Shown in pieces: positions 1 through 10,245 of a stretch of DNA of 64,000 nucleotides. Origin of the DNA: Albugo candida (lineage: Eukaryota; Oomycota; Peronosporomycetes; Albuginales; Albuginaceae). A program made the translations under genes and the position numbers. How positions within the stretch are numbered: position 1 is the first letter of the stretch; every line of letters starts with the position of its first letter. The notes below the pieces were generated by a model. The model saw only the letters and a program-made list of their open reading frames with translations, was not told the DNA's origin and ran no database searches. The stretch covers positions 124,001 through 188,000 of the forward strand of contig CAJNAR010000181.1 in the NCBI GenBank assembly GCA_905220665.1, in the 5' to 3' direction.

Positions 1-549
1 AAAGTGAAATCGGTCATATACTTAACGTCTAATGCCTCAAAAGCCTTACTAAATAATGTGTTGTCCTGCTGCTCCTTGGCAAGAACAAGAAGACAGCTTC
101 CCCACAATGTGTATCCGACTGCTCCTAACGCATTGGCTTCTTTGTTTGAGATTCGATCGATCTCTTCGAACTTGTCAATGGCAGCATTTGCTAGTTCGAC
201 ATCATCGTGCTGCGACGCAAGTCGTGCCAGCGCTGTTCCCCACAGAAATAACGCGTCCATCATTTGTGACTTTTCCATATCGGGATTCTCATCAATGACC
301 TTTTTCAGCCGTTTACCTATCTGCCAAGTCTCTATCATAATAATTTGATAATAGCTCCAGTATAATGTTGTTGTAGAAGCACGATTTGAATGAGTGCTTA
401 CGCTTTTGTGAGAGCTTGTCTTGATGCAAGAGATCATTCACACTATCAATTGTTTCCTGGATGTCTTCTCTATCGGTGCCTTGTTTCAATGGGCATGGAC
501 ATACTGCTGCTTTATGCTTCTTTGCCGAATACTTCTCATCGCTTGACAT
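1..549 (-). CDS. TPR-like helical-repeat protein, 5' part only (3' end outside window)
   Basis: The coding sequence begins at the ATG at 549 and runs off the left edge. I read two exons, 402-549 and 1-331, joined across a 70-nt GTAAGC...TAG intron; splicing at this phase removes an in-frame stop and leaves the rest open. The start is polar and Lys-rich. It is followed by paired amphipathic helices with TPR-like Ala/Leu/Trp spacing (for example 'ALFLWGTALARLAS' and 'LGAVGYTLWGSCLLVLA'). The small-residue and aromatic pattern suits a TPR or ETT1/NRO1-like superhelix, but I cannot name the family from this fragment. The role is unknown; such repeats normally mediate protein-protein contacts. The exon structure is fairly secure, the function is not. 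Confidence 0.55.
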
Positions 550-2188
550 AGTCCAGTAAAAGATGCACTGATTGGTTATCGGGATTTCATCAGAAAAACT
601 CAGACTGTGATGCAGAAATTCAATGCCATCGATCGAGTTGTGTTACCGACCGCAATCAGTCTCCATTGCTTTCACTTAATTCTCAAATAAATAGTTTAAT
701 CCTTTGTAAGCTTTTACAAATTGGGTGCCGTGTACATTGTACTAAGATTGTCTTCCACATGTTCGTCTTATATTGAGAGCTAGCATTTTATTGCTGAGAT
801 TAGTTGGTGTACACAAACGACAATATTTCAGCGCTTGATTTGCACACATTTGGAAGTTGAGAGACCTTTTTTTTATTATAGTGACAGCTCTTATGTGTCT
901 CTATACCCGTGCTACAAAAGTTTCTCAATGAATCCTGCTGAACTGAACGGAGTTTCGACGGCGCGATAAAAATGAAGGTACAGACATCAATATCATTACT
1001 GGTGTTCTTGCGGTGACATCAAATACGTAGAAGGCAATCTATCTTATTAGTCTATTTCGTGCGCACTGTCTTGCTGCTAGCTGCTATCTGCCATATATTT
1101 TTGATTAGCACTTTCCATTTGCGACGATCTTGACCGAAATGAGCCAGTTCTGAGATCTCCAGAGTTTTCTAGTTGCAGGTTAATCGGACGTCTCTGGCTA
1201 ATACCGTAGAGATTAAGTTTGTGATCTGTCGCGGAAAATGGACAAGTCGTCTGATACGTTGCTTGCGAGGCATCGTGGTTTGAGCTGGAAGCCCTGGAAT
1301 CGACGCAACATGTGTGCCCGAACACGGTTTGAGCCGACTCGAGGAAAATATCTGCCTCCTCAAGTTCGAAGCAAGGCCTAAGTAATATTCACACCGTCAA
1401 GAGCTAATGATACGATAAGGTACGTAGGTAAAGAGCCAGATAAACAGTGTAAGGAAATCCTTGACGCCACTAGCAAGGTGTATTCGGAGTGGCTTTGTCC
1501 CGTTAACTACGGTATTTTGCATGCATGTCACCGGCACAACAGTGTACTGAAAGTTCCATACAACACATATACAAATAACACCAATCATCACTTGTGGCTG
1601 TAGTGTCTAGTTCCGAAGCTTTATTTCAATAAAGGTTTACTCACAGCTGACGAACACTCCGGAATCAAAGGTCTTGAATGCTTAGTCATCCGATCCAGTC
1701 CTGGTCTGATGATATAGATGAGGATTTGTTGATGCTGATAGCTAGTAGACGACATATTTGCGAAGGGTACACTCAGCAGGGATGGCAGCTCTTTGAGAGC
1801 GTTACAAATCGTAAACATCTTACGAGGGTAACCGCTCATTATTTTTTTTTTTCTTGTGTAGTGCCGTCAATATATGGTATGTTCGGACGCAAGCTGAGCC
1901 GAAACAACATTAAATGATTGTTTTGCTATTTGTCCTTACCCTTTTATCCTTCTGGACCCTTTTATCCTTCTATAAGGCACAAGAATGCGTGCAGGCATAC
2001 TGCTCGCGACATATCCGACTGACGCGTGCTGTTAGTGAGCATATACATACAAGCATCGCTGCTTCTCGATAGCATGAACGTGACAACAGACGACGAAGAA
2101 AACTCATAATACTCAATTATTTCTGTAAAAAACAATTACATGAAGAGTATAGACAGGCAGCATTCAATATATCACGATCCTAGAGACT
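550..2188. other. Intergenic stretch with no supportable gene
   Basis: Short open frames occur on both strands, but none has family features or convincing splice-linked extension. One 79-codon plus-strand frame near 1678-1917 is followed by an intron-like GTAACC...TGTAG segment, but it has no upstream exon. The only structure I see is a near-perfect 18-bp tandem duplication at 1938-1971. Confidence 0.4.
1938..1971. repeat. Two-copy 18-bp tandem repeat
   Basis: The unit ACCCTTTTATCCTTCTGG is followed directly by a second, 16-base copy. It is a pyrimidine-rich slip-type duplication in intergenic DNA with no visible function. Confidence 0.8.
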
Positions 2189-3004
2189 TCATCCTGACAA
2201 TATGCCATTCCAGTTGGGTGTTGATCCCAGCATGCCTTCAGTGCTCGATGCCGAGATGGCACGCCTCTCTCCAAACAAATAATACCCAATCACATAGCCT
2301 AATATGATCGAGAGAAATAATATCCAATCATAAGTCATCGATACCAACATGAGCAGATATGCGATCAAAATAGAAATTCCATGTAAAAGACAATGCACAA
2401 CGTGCCGTGTGTTGGGACCAAGCGCCATGATATGACGTGAAATCCATATTCTGAATCTGGTTAGCAGGAAAAGATTGCCATTCGTAAAGAATCGTTCCTT
2501 TCGTTCAGCTAAAAGATGCGAAGATTCGCCTAAAAAGGAGCTGCTATTTCGATTTGTCGCCGCCCAATCTCGCTGTCGCGCCCCTTCTTTCCTTAGCGTT
2601 CTTCTTATACTCAATATATACTCGTTAAATATTGCAAATGCTGCAACAAACAGGCAGCTAAAAAAGTATCGGACTTTCGTATTGAGAACCCAGCCAGGAA
2701 ACCAGAGCAGGAGACACGGGCTCTGAGCGTTGGATGATCCAATTGTAAATCCATTCAGCATTGTTGTACCGGGCCCCGAACAGAACATTTTCTTGGTATC
2801 CGAACTCTGCTCATCAAGATATGGTCGGATGTCATCGTAAATGTAATGCGCATGTGTCATACTGCACGTGTGTATGATTTGTTGACCATGTTTCATGTAT
2901 ATTTGTGGTCCGTTCATTTTTGTTTGCATTCCACATACTGGGCATAATCCATCTGACGACTTGGAAGGTTCCATAGAACCTTGCTTAATACCTCCCAAGC
3001 CCAT
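2189..3004 (-). CDS. Ctr-family copper transporter with Cys-rich N-terminal domain
   Basis: Single-exon gene for a 271-residue member of the Ctr (SLC31-type) copper transporter family, which moves Cu(I) across the plasma or vacuolar membrane as a trimer. Three membrane segments are visible: about residues 105-130, 208-228 and 230-248. The second carries the family's MxxxM signature ('MLVSM') and the third has the GxxxG packing motif ('GYVIG'). An extracellular 'CSGPGTTML' element precedes TM1, resembling the Cys/Met patch of protist Ctr proteins. The first 60 residues add a 'CPVCGM' motif and several His, Met and Cys residues, reminiscent of NosL/YHS-type metal-binding segments. It is transcribed away from the second Ctr gene about 0.5 kb away. 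The family call is strong; the metal and location are inferred from the family. Confidence 0.85.
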   Translation of the reverse strand: MGLGGIKQGSMEPSKSSDGLCPVCGMQTKMNGPQIYMKHGQQIIHTCSMTHAHYIYDDIRPYLDEQSSDTKKMFCSGPGTTMLNGFTIGSSNAQSPCLLLWFPGWVLNTKVRYFFSCLFVAAFAIFNEYILSIRRTLRKEGARQRDWAATNRNSSSFLGESSHLLAERKERFFTNGNLFLLTRFRIWISRHIMALGPNTRHVVHCLLHGISILIAYLLMLVSMTYDWILFLSIILGYVIGYYLFGERRAISASSTEGMLGSTPNWNGILSG

Positions 3005-3524
3005 TATCTATCACAGAATATGATGAGATCACCAGCCTGCAACTATGAAATAAAGTCTACCGAATTTCGCAAAAACGTCTGATACGTCCATTCTGAAGCA
3101 AACTCTATAATTTGTCCATTATGTAAGTGTAGTCGATGTGATTGCGTTGTGATAGTTTCTCCATTTACAGGGTCCCTCTAAAAATCACATGAAGCAAGAT
3201 CTTTTAAATGCAAAGCATGACTTGTTACAAAACGAAATTTTGACCTCTGCTTTGCTTCCTGGAAACCAACACAGCACAATTCCGAGTAGAAGCATACCAG
3301 CCATCCTAAAAACATCTAATGTCATAGTAAAACACGACAGAGAATGTAAAAATACGATGGATTACGACGAGGTCAAACGGCTAATTGAAAGTTACATTGA
3401 GACGCGATAACGTATATTTCCACTTTACGGCAAGCACCGTGTCGCATATTGTAGAAAACAGCTTTGCAAAGGGAAAATACCAGAAATCAAAAGTTTACAC
3501 CCCGTCAAGAACGATCGCATCATA
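3005..3524. promoter_or_regulatory. Region between two divergent copper-transporter genes
   Basis: The two Ctr genes are head-to-head, so this 520-bp interval probably contains both promoters and could allow joint control by copper. It also contains an intron-like segment (GTAAGT at about 3124 to TTACAG at about 3171) and a small open frame. I see no copper-response element that I can name. Confidence 0.35.
3189..3410 (+). CDS. Small hypothetical ORF between the Ctr genes
   Basis: A 73-codon ORF that starts 18 bases after a good acceptor (TTTACAG) and is preceded by a GTAAGT donor, so the transcript may have a spliced 5' leader. The product is hydrophilic, ends in an acidic/basic helix ('YDEVKRLIESYIETR') and has no signal peptide or membrane segment. 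I do not recognise it. It may be a true small protein, a leader ORF of the downstream Ctr transcript, or chance. Confidence 0.3.
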   Translation: MKQDLLNAKHDLLQNEILTSALLPGNQHSTIPSRSIPAILKTSNVIVKHDRECKNTMDYDEVKRLIESYIETR

Positions 3525-4154
3525 ATGCCAGATTTTTGCACGGGAAGCGGGGTCGCTATGGGCAGTGACGGCTTGAAATTAGACGGTGTAAATTCAAGAG
3601 ATGATTGTGTAATGTTATGGACAACTTCATTAGATCTCTCTTCTAGCTTCCGAATGGCTGTAGCATGCTTTTTCGTCTTTTGCATCGCGGTATTAGCGCA
3701 ATTTCTTGGCACGACAAATAGCAACCGTTTGCGGTCTGCGAAGAAATTGGCGCAGACCTTATATCAAAATTCGCAAAGGTCCAACAGCATTAGGGATGAC
3801 ACGCAAGTAATGCGCCGTGGATCAAGAGATGATTCAGACAATGTATCTGCATTTAATCACGATTCTCCGTCGATGTACAATACAATCAGCAATTCCACAG
3901 CATCGGGATCAGTGGACGGAATTGATTCATCGGGTGCAGTACTGCAGAAAGCCGGCAATCTGATGCATTTAAAGGATAGTTTTCTACATGGGCTTCGCAT
4001 CTTCGTCGCTTACTTGCTGATGCTTGTGGTGATGACATACAGCGTCAACCTTATTGCGAGCATCGTCTTCGGCTTTGCTACCGGATATTATGTGTTCACT
4101 GGGGATTCCGCTAAAGTTCCGATCTCAGCAGATCCGTGCTGTGCTTCCGATTAA
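3525..4154 (+). CDS. Second Ctr-family copper transporter
   Basis: Single-exon gene, 209 residues. The order is a short N-terminal Cys/Met element ('FCTGSGVAMGSDG') matching the protist Ctr ectodomain pattern, TM1 at about residues 42-65, a long Ser-rich cytosolic loop (about 68-140), then TM2 with the MxxxM motif ('MLVVM') and TM3 with GxxxG ('GFATG'). Unlike its divergent neighbour it lacks the N-terminal CPVCGM segment, and its cytosolic loop is longer. The two are clearly paralogous in the TM2-TM3 region ('YLLMLV.MTY' in both). It probably works as a homo- or heterotrimeric copper channel. Two Cys close to the C-terminus ('DPCCASD') could pass copper on, as Ctr C-terminal Cys/His motifs do. 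Confidence 0.85.
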   Translation: MPDFCTGSGVAMGSDGLKLDGVNSRDDCVMLWTTSLDLSSSFRMAVACFFVFCIAVLAQFLGTTNSNRLRSAKKLAQTLYQNSQRSNSIRDDTQVMRRGSRDDSDNVSAFNHDSPSMYNTISNSTASGSVDGIDSSGAVLQKAGNLMHLKDSFLHGLRIFVAYLLMLVVMTYSVNLIASIVFGFATGYYVFTGDSAKVPISADPCCASD

Positions 4155-4363
4155 AATAGGATATATCCGTCTTTTATGTATTAAGGTGTCAATTGTATTC
4201 ATGTATATACTCTGAATTTCGAAACACATTGTGAGTTTTATTAATCGGTCTCCGATCAGATCGAGCTGAATCGATTAAAACGACGTGCGCCAAGATTATT
4301 TACATTGTCCCATCTTGTATTCCGTTATCAACTTGTTCATAATTGGATCCTCTCTTCCCAGCA

Positions 4364-5682
4364 ATGACCTCCACATCGCCAGGTCAGACGCGAATGTCGT
4401 CTTATAATCTAAATGAAAAACTATAATAATTTTTATCTCAGCCACATCACCGAAAGGAGAAACAGGCGCCCGTCGTGAGCGTTCAAAATCAAGGGATGCT
4501 GGTAAGCGAATGGGAGGCGGTCAAAAAGGGATCTGGTGCAACGCGACAGAAGTGATCATCCCCGCGGTTACCCTGGACAAGCACGATCCTAATTTTGATA
4601 GTGAATCCGAAGATAATGTGGTTTTGATCCCACACGAAGATAGATCAACCAACAGAAACGAATCTTGTCGTCGAAAATCAGTGACATTAACTCCTCCGGA
4701 CGAATTGGCTGCAAAAGAATTGGCGTTTAACCCACCGCCAGCAATCAAGAAAGTCATTGTAGAGATCCTGGAAGAGTTCTTTGTCAGTGGTGATTACGAC
4801 GAGAGTCGTGAGCAGATTTTCGAAAAGGTTTCAGATGAGTTTAGGTACGATTTGGTGAAGCGAGCGATTACGATGGCAATGGACAAGCATGATAAAGAAA
4901 GGGAAATGGCTTCACGCCTTTTGTCTGAGCTGTACTTGAGAGGATTGAATCCGTCACAAATACAGGGTGGTTTTCGACGTGTTTTACTGCTGGCTGAAGA
5001 CCTCGAAATTGATATTCCATCGTAAGTGACTTCCCATGCTTCACATTATAGGCGTCTAAGGTAAAACTTATTGGACAGAGCCAAAGGAATGCTGGCCATC
5101 TTTTGTGCGCGAGCGGTTGTGGATGAGATTGTGCCTCCAAATTTCTTGGAGGATCCTTTTCTATTACGTTATTCTTCAGACATCGTCGCAGAAGCAATCA
5201 AGAAACTCAGCATTCATCATGGCACTGCTCGTATGGAAAAAGGATGGGGACCAGGAGATGGTCGACCAGTAGAGGAACTGAAGATCGCGATCGATCAGCT
5301 AACAAAAGAATACATCCTTTCTCGAGACCTTGATGAGGCTACTCGCTGTGTACGCGAGCTTAATGAGCCTTACTTCCATCATGAGCTTGTCAAACGTGGG
5401 ATTGCGAATGCTTTGGAAGAGGGCGGGGAAGATAATTTACTTGCAATGGCGTCTTTGTTTGGATATCTCGTTACTCAAGATATCGTGTCGAAGTCGCAAA
5501 TATCAAAAGGATTTGAGAAATTTCAGTTAACTTTGGATGATGTAGTGCTTGATATCCCAGCTGCACGTGCACTATTCCAAACAATTGCGAAGCGAGCCAT
5601 CAATGACGGTATTCTCTCCAGAGATTTCAATATCCATCCGGTTAGCGACACTGAATCAGCGGATAAACACACGAAGAAGTGA
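4364..5682 (+). CDS. PDCD4: PDCD4-like protein with two MA3 domains
   Basis: Three exons: 4364-4382, 4442-5021 and 5079-5682, giving about 400 residues. The first intron is 59 nt and splits the Ala codon after MTSTSP; the second is 57 nt and joins 'DIPS' to 'AKGMLAIF'. The joined frame restores the MA3 pattern seen in PDCD4 ('DIP.A...... F.ARAV.D'). MA3 domain 1 spans about residues 85-200 and domain 2 about 240-365; each ends with the characteristic 'DIP' helix. MA3 domains bind the helicase eIF4A, so the likely role is control of cap-dependent translation. The N-terminus is basic and Ser-rich, as in animal PDCD4. It is convergent with ZMYND10, whose stop is only about 96 bp away. Plants have related MRF proteins with four MA3 domains; this one has two, as in PDCD4. 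Confidence 0.88.
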
Positions 5683-5778
5683 GGTCATGGTCAAACTATA
5701 TGAGAAAGCCTGATGCCTATCGATGCCCATTGGATTTTGCTAATAATGCACACGTACATATATTATCTGCTGTATATT

Positions 5779-7682
5779 TTATAGTCTCTTATCTCGTGCC
5801 ACACACACGAAAGCTGGCCCAATACTGAATCTGTTCTCCTCCAGGTGTTTCTGATTTTCGATAACTTGATACTGGAAGACAAAAGGTGATTGGCTTTCCA
5901 GAGACCCGATTTGTCCCCAGGCTTTTACTTCCTTTCGAGTCGACTTGCTTGGCAAGGTCAAATTCTCGCTTTTCAGTTCGATGACCTTTGCGTCTCTCTT
6001 TCCTTGATTTGGCTCGAGCTCAATGGCTACTTTTATGAAAACATTGCTGGGAAATGAAGTGTCCTGAGGGTTTTGGGCAGTCTTCTCGTGCAGTGGGTAT
6101 CGCAAATACGAAACCGGAGAAGCTACAATCTCTTTCGCTTGGGTCAAATCAACATTGTAAAGTATCTCAATAGGCTGAATGTCACACTGCTTCCACATTT
6201 TTTCATCTTCACTTCCAATTTCAACGATAAGTGGTTTTTTGATGCGGTCATCTTCTTGAAAGGAACGATCCCAAATCGAGACACTCACCTGATTAGGCTG
6301 CAAGAGCTCTTGGACGTCATTTTCCTGTATTTCCGGGTTCATCTCCACTTTATGGCTTCTCTCATCTTGTTGCCCTTCTAGCAAGTCAGCAATCCCTTCT
6401 AACTGGTAGATTTCTCCAAGTTCTCGCAAATCAGCTTCCCGACAGAAACTCGCGCTTTTCTTGTCAAATACTTCCGCAATCTCCGTAGCGTGGCTTCGCA
6501 TGTATTGCCTGATGGCATCACTCAGACACGGAACGGCTTCCAGTATTAGATTTCCGTGCTTTCCACTACTTCCGGTCGATGAAACAAGCATCAGCGCAAG
6601 TTCATCCAGATATCGCTGGACATCGGCAAGAAACGGTAATTGGTCAACGAGGACTTCATTGATATATTTTCTGATTCGTAGCAACTGATCCTTCCGGAAT
6701 TGAGTTATTTCGTAGTGACTTCGAGAAGACTCTGTGCAGAGGAGGTAGTATACGGCTATCCATGCCTGTGCTTCTGTAGGAGTGAGGACTAGAAGCTCGG
6801 AGGGCTCAATAACTTTCCATTTCTGGTGCACAAACTTCTTCCAGATCGTTGTTGTGGATGCTTTTTCGTTCCCATTTGCTTGAGTATTTGTTGCTACGAT
6901 CCGATGTGTCCATGGAGAATTCTCGATGAGCACTACAAGTGTCAAAAGCACATCGTGCTTGTCCAACAATCGCGACACAATGCTCAGCGAAAGCGTGTGA
7001 AGCTCTTGGCAAATGTATCGCAAAATCGTCAGCGACTGCACTGTAATTCGGAATTCCAGCTCCATTTCTTGACGTGTCAACTCTTCTCCAGGATGCGCCG
7101 AATGAAGCAGTTGGATCATTTCTTGACCGGTTTTATGGAAACCAGTGACGCGAAGTATATCTTCACGTGGAATACTCACGATCCAAGTGAGTTTACGGAC
7201 GCAGTAATCGATCATCTCGATCAATTCGTCATCCTGGAAGCTCTCAACAATGTGTTGATGGTGGAACGCGATTTCCAGCAAGTTACATAGCGTTGCTTCA
7301 TGGTACATCTATAAGAATGGTCAGATCAGCATGCTCCCACACGAACAAAGTGGAGACATACGATGAAATAGAGCCGCATAGAGGCGCACTCGTTTTCCTT
7401 CGATTTGATTTTCGGAAGGATCAATTGCTTCCATGACTCAACATTCAAAATATTGTGAAGAATGACCGGAAGCTTGTGGTAGGTCAAAAGACCTTCCAGG
7501 ACAAAATTATCCTGGTTTTGCTGCGCTGATTGATGAGCTTGTAAGTTCAATTTCTCAAGTGTGTGATGATAGGAAAGCCATTCGTCGTCTACTCCAATTG
7601 CAGATGGAGATATTCTCCTTATTCTGTTACTAATGAGCTGCTCTGCTTCAAAAGGTGTTACGAAATATGGCGCTGCTTCCAT
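5779..7682 (-). CDS. ZMYND10: ZMYND10-like dynein-arm assembly factor lacking the MYND finger
   Basis: Two exons, 7362-7682 and 5779-7308, joined across a 53-nt intron so that 'SMRLYFI' runs into 'MYHEATLCNLLE', matching the conserved 'hHEAT..NLLE' block of ZMYND10. The N-terminal part has the family's 'W...H..LEKLN.QA' and 'ESWK...LPK' elements; a long all-helical body follows. The product is about 616 residues, longer than the roughly 440 of the human protein. ZMYND10 works in the cytoplasm with LRRC6 and chaperones to pre-assemble axonemal dynein arms, so here it should serve zoospore flagella. The C-terminus ('RFSIGPAFVCVARDKRL') contains no Cys/His cluster, and no finger-like sequence follows downstream, so the MYND zinc finger is absent. 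Its start is about 90 bp from the divergent CSTF2 start. Confidence 0.85.
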
Positions 7683-7771
7683 CGAGCAATATGTGTCCTT
7701 GTAAGATCCAATACCAGTAATTGCCGAGTCAGATCATCTGAGAATACCGGTACAATCGGACAGGGTGTTAG
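7683..7771. promoter_or_regulatory. Short shared upstream region of ZMYND10 and CSTF2
   Basis: The two start codons are 89 bp apart on opposite strands, so both 5' leaders and core promoters must fit here or overlap the genes. No recognisable TATA box is seen. This is typical of the compact blocks in this window. Confidence 0.4.
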
Positions 7772-9036
7772 ATGAGCGCCGCAGGAACAAAGCGTGCTAG
7801 CGCAGCCAAGGAGCGCAGCGTTTTCGGTACGTGGACGCAAAAGTAGATGCTCCAATGCATCGTTTTATAGAAAAAAGCATTCTAAAAAGTATATCTTATT
7901 ATTATTAGTGGGCAATATCCCTTATGACGTTACAGAAGACATGCTACGAGAAATTTTCTCTGAAGCTGGCGCTGTGATGAATTTTCGGTTGGTGTATCAC
8001 CGTCTATCCTACATTTCGAATACCTCACGTACTGTCTTTGTATCAGTTTGGTCACAGATCGAGAGACTGGCAAACCAAAAGGCTATGGTTTCTGTGAGTA
8101 TGCGGATGGAGCCACAGCATTGAGCGCCATGCGGAATTTGAATGGATACGAGATCAATGGAAGAAACCTCCGTGTAGACTTTGCAGACGGTGGAGAACGA
8201 TCGAGTAATACAGTACAAGCAGCTGATAAAAACACTGCTGGATCCAATGGCGAAATGATGATTCAGGCTATTGAAAATGCCGTCGCTCAATTTGGTACTT
8301 TGAAAACGTATGAGATGTTGATAAGCCTTAAGGAACATGCAAGACAGCGTCCCGAGATGACAAAAAATATACTGAATTCGAATCCGATTTTGACACACGC
8401 GATTGTCCAATGCTTCAAGTCACTCAATATTCCGATTTTGGCGTCGGGTGAAGCTTCAACGGGGCTGCTTTTGGTTAGTCAATCTATCAAGCTTACCATA
8501 TTTCTTATTGCGTTCTGTAGGCTCCACCTCCGCTCGCACCACAATTTGCAGCATCTGCTCCTCGTAATACAAGTGGTATTGCTCGGCCGGGTCACCCAGA
8601 CGCTGTTTCATCGGGAGGTATCTTAGGAATGGGTCCACCTCCGTCTGTGAGTGGCCAAGTAGAAGATGGACCAGTACCATTGAGAAATCAAGTACCTTCA
8701 AAGTCATCGAGATGGAGTTCTCGAACGAATAATCCTCAAGCGTCGGCACTAACGGGAATAGTTCCGACTTCATCTGTGTCTTCCCATGCCCGAGGAAATC
8801 GAGATCCAAGACGATCAAAAGATCCAAGGAAAAGAGGCTTGGACGATGAAAGAGTAGATGATGGCCACAAACGCCCACGCTTTCCAGAAATGTCGCATCT
8901 GTCTCATGGCAATGATTATGATGCGATCGCACAGCTAGCGCGTGAAATGACACCTGAGAAAATGGACTCACTTCCTCCAAACGAGCGACAGCTTATTTTT
9001 TCGTACATGAGACAGCATAACATTCCGTTCGAATAA
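7772..9036 (+). CDS. CSTF2: Cleavage stimulation factor 64 kDa subunit (CstF-64)
   Basis: Four exons: 7772-7826, 7909-7987, 8047-8473 and 8521-9036, giving 358 residues. Splicing across three short introns (82, 59 and 47 nt) restores an N-terminal RRM with RNP2 'VFVGNI' and RNP1 'KGYGFCEY', followed by '[15 protein letters not shown]'-like spacing. A hinge helix region follows ('[12 protein letters not shown]'), then a Pro/Gly-rich linker, an 'RDPR' region and a C-terminal three-helix bundle ending '[17 protein letters not shown]', which matches the CstF-64 C-terminal domain that binds Pcf11. The protein recognises the GU-rich downstream element during mRNA 3' end formation. It is convergent with the aminotransferase gene, with 61 bp between the stops. 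The domain order makes the call secure. Confidence 0.93.
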
Positions 9037-9097
9037 GTAAAGCAGTAAACAGAGACATTGAAGCGATGATGGTGTTATTCGAAATTGAACTCCAGCT

Positions 9098-10245
9098 TTA
9101 CTCCGTTTCAAATAGCTGTGATACGATATAAACATGGATTTTCTCTACCAGTTCATTGCTACGCTTGGTTGCTTGTCGAGCCAGATCAGTTTTCTCCCAC
9201 TCGTTTGAGTTTTCAAGGACGGCTTCAGGCGCAATTTTACGGGAAACGATCGACGGATCCCACACAATGACGTCGATAGGGGACACCACACGAACAACAC
9301 CTATGAGGAGACAAAGTTGATACAATCACTGATTGGTTATCGCACATACTTGTCAAAAATGCTGCTTGCCACAACTCTCGATCCTTGTACGATGGGGACT
9401 CTTGGATGATCGGGATCTGCAAATCTGTACACGCTTTTATAACAAGTTGCCTCATACTCCCATTCAGTATGCCTTCCTGTGCTGTCCAGACTTGGCCGTC
9501 TCGGACTACTTGCCAAGTCAAAACTTGTACCTCAGAAATTTGATCGAAACTCACCGACAAAAAAGTTTGTAACTAAGCCTTCTAGCAGTCTCGGGATAGA
9601 TGCCACACCTTTGATATCCACAAGCAGAACCTCAGTGAAATTACCGTCTGAAAGCTCTAGTTGCATTTCTTCTTTGTGTTCTTCTATATGACGCCGATTC
9701 ATGATCCAGCTTGTATGCTTGCAGGCTGGAAGAGCTCTTGGCTCCCCATAAACAAGTGCATAGCGCCGGATTTCCATCCTTTGATCGGGTGAAATTTGAG
9801 GAAGGCGACAGACATGAATGGCGATGAGAAGTTGATTATTCGATGCTGTATTGTCGTACGACCATAAAACGCTTAGTAACAGAGTAACAGCAGGACACGC
9901 CCGCCTCTGGCCGCAATATTGCAGCAATTTGTCAACAAGTGTCTTTGTACGACTCGAAGCGACCTTTGTGCATTCGATCGCTTGAATGTTATCTCGTTGC
10001 CCGAAGCTCAAATGAAAGCCTTTTTCCAGTCGATCGAGGTGAAAATCAAACTGTAGAGGCTGGTAAGAGTGTGTCGTATCTGATCGCCAATGTGCTCGTA
10101 AGCACGTGTAAGGTCCGAGCGGATGGGAGCTAAGAAACGACTTTGCGGTTTTGAAGAGTGTTTCTCTGACAGGTGGCGTATTGCTGTCTTCAACGCACAC
10201 CAGCGGATCAACATGCTCCTTAATGGTAAATGCGCTTGAATCCAT
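9098..10245 (-). CDS. Class-IV aminotransferase-like (fold-type IV PLP) protein
   Basis: Three exons: 9555-10245, 9350-9508 and 9098-9300, with introns of 46 and 49 nt. The joined product of about 350 residues has the fold-type IV signature: 'LEGLVTNFFV', then after the first junction 'VWTAQEGILNGSMR', and after the second 'AAFLTSVVRVVSPID'. The probable PLP lysine is in 'LPACKHTSW', at the position of the conserved Lys in plant D-amino-acid/branched-chain aminotransferase-like proteins. I start at the first in-frame ATG (MDSSAF); the open frame extends upstream about 35 codons without an ATG, so an unseen 5' exon is possible. The substrate cannot be told: relatives include D-amino-acid transaminase, branched-chain transaminase and aminodeoxychorismate lyase. 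Confidence 0.75.

Noticed and set aside
1678..1917. Plus-strand ORF with intron-like sequence inside
   Set aside because: A stop lies directly before its ATG, no linked exon was found, and an equally long minus-strand frame overlaps it.
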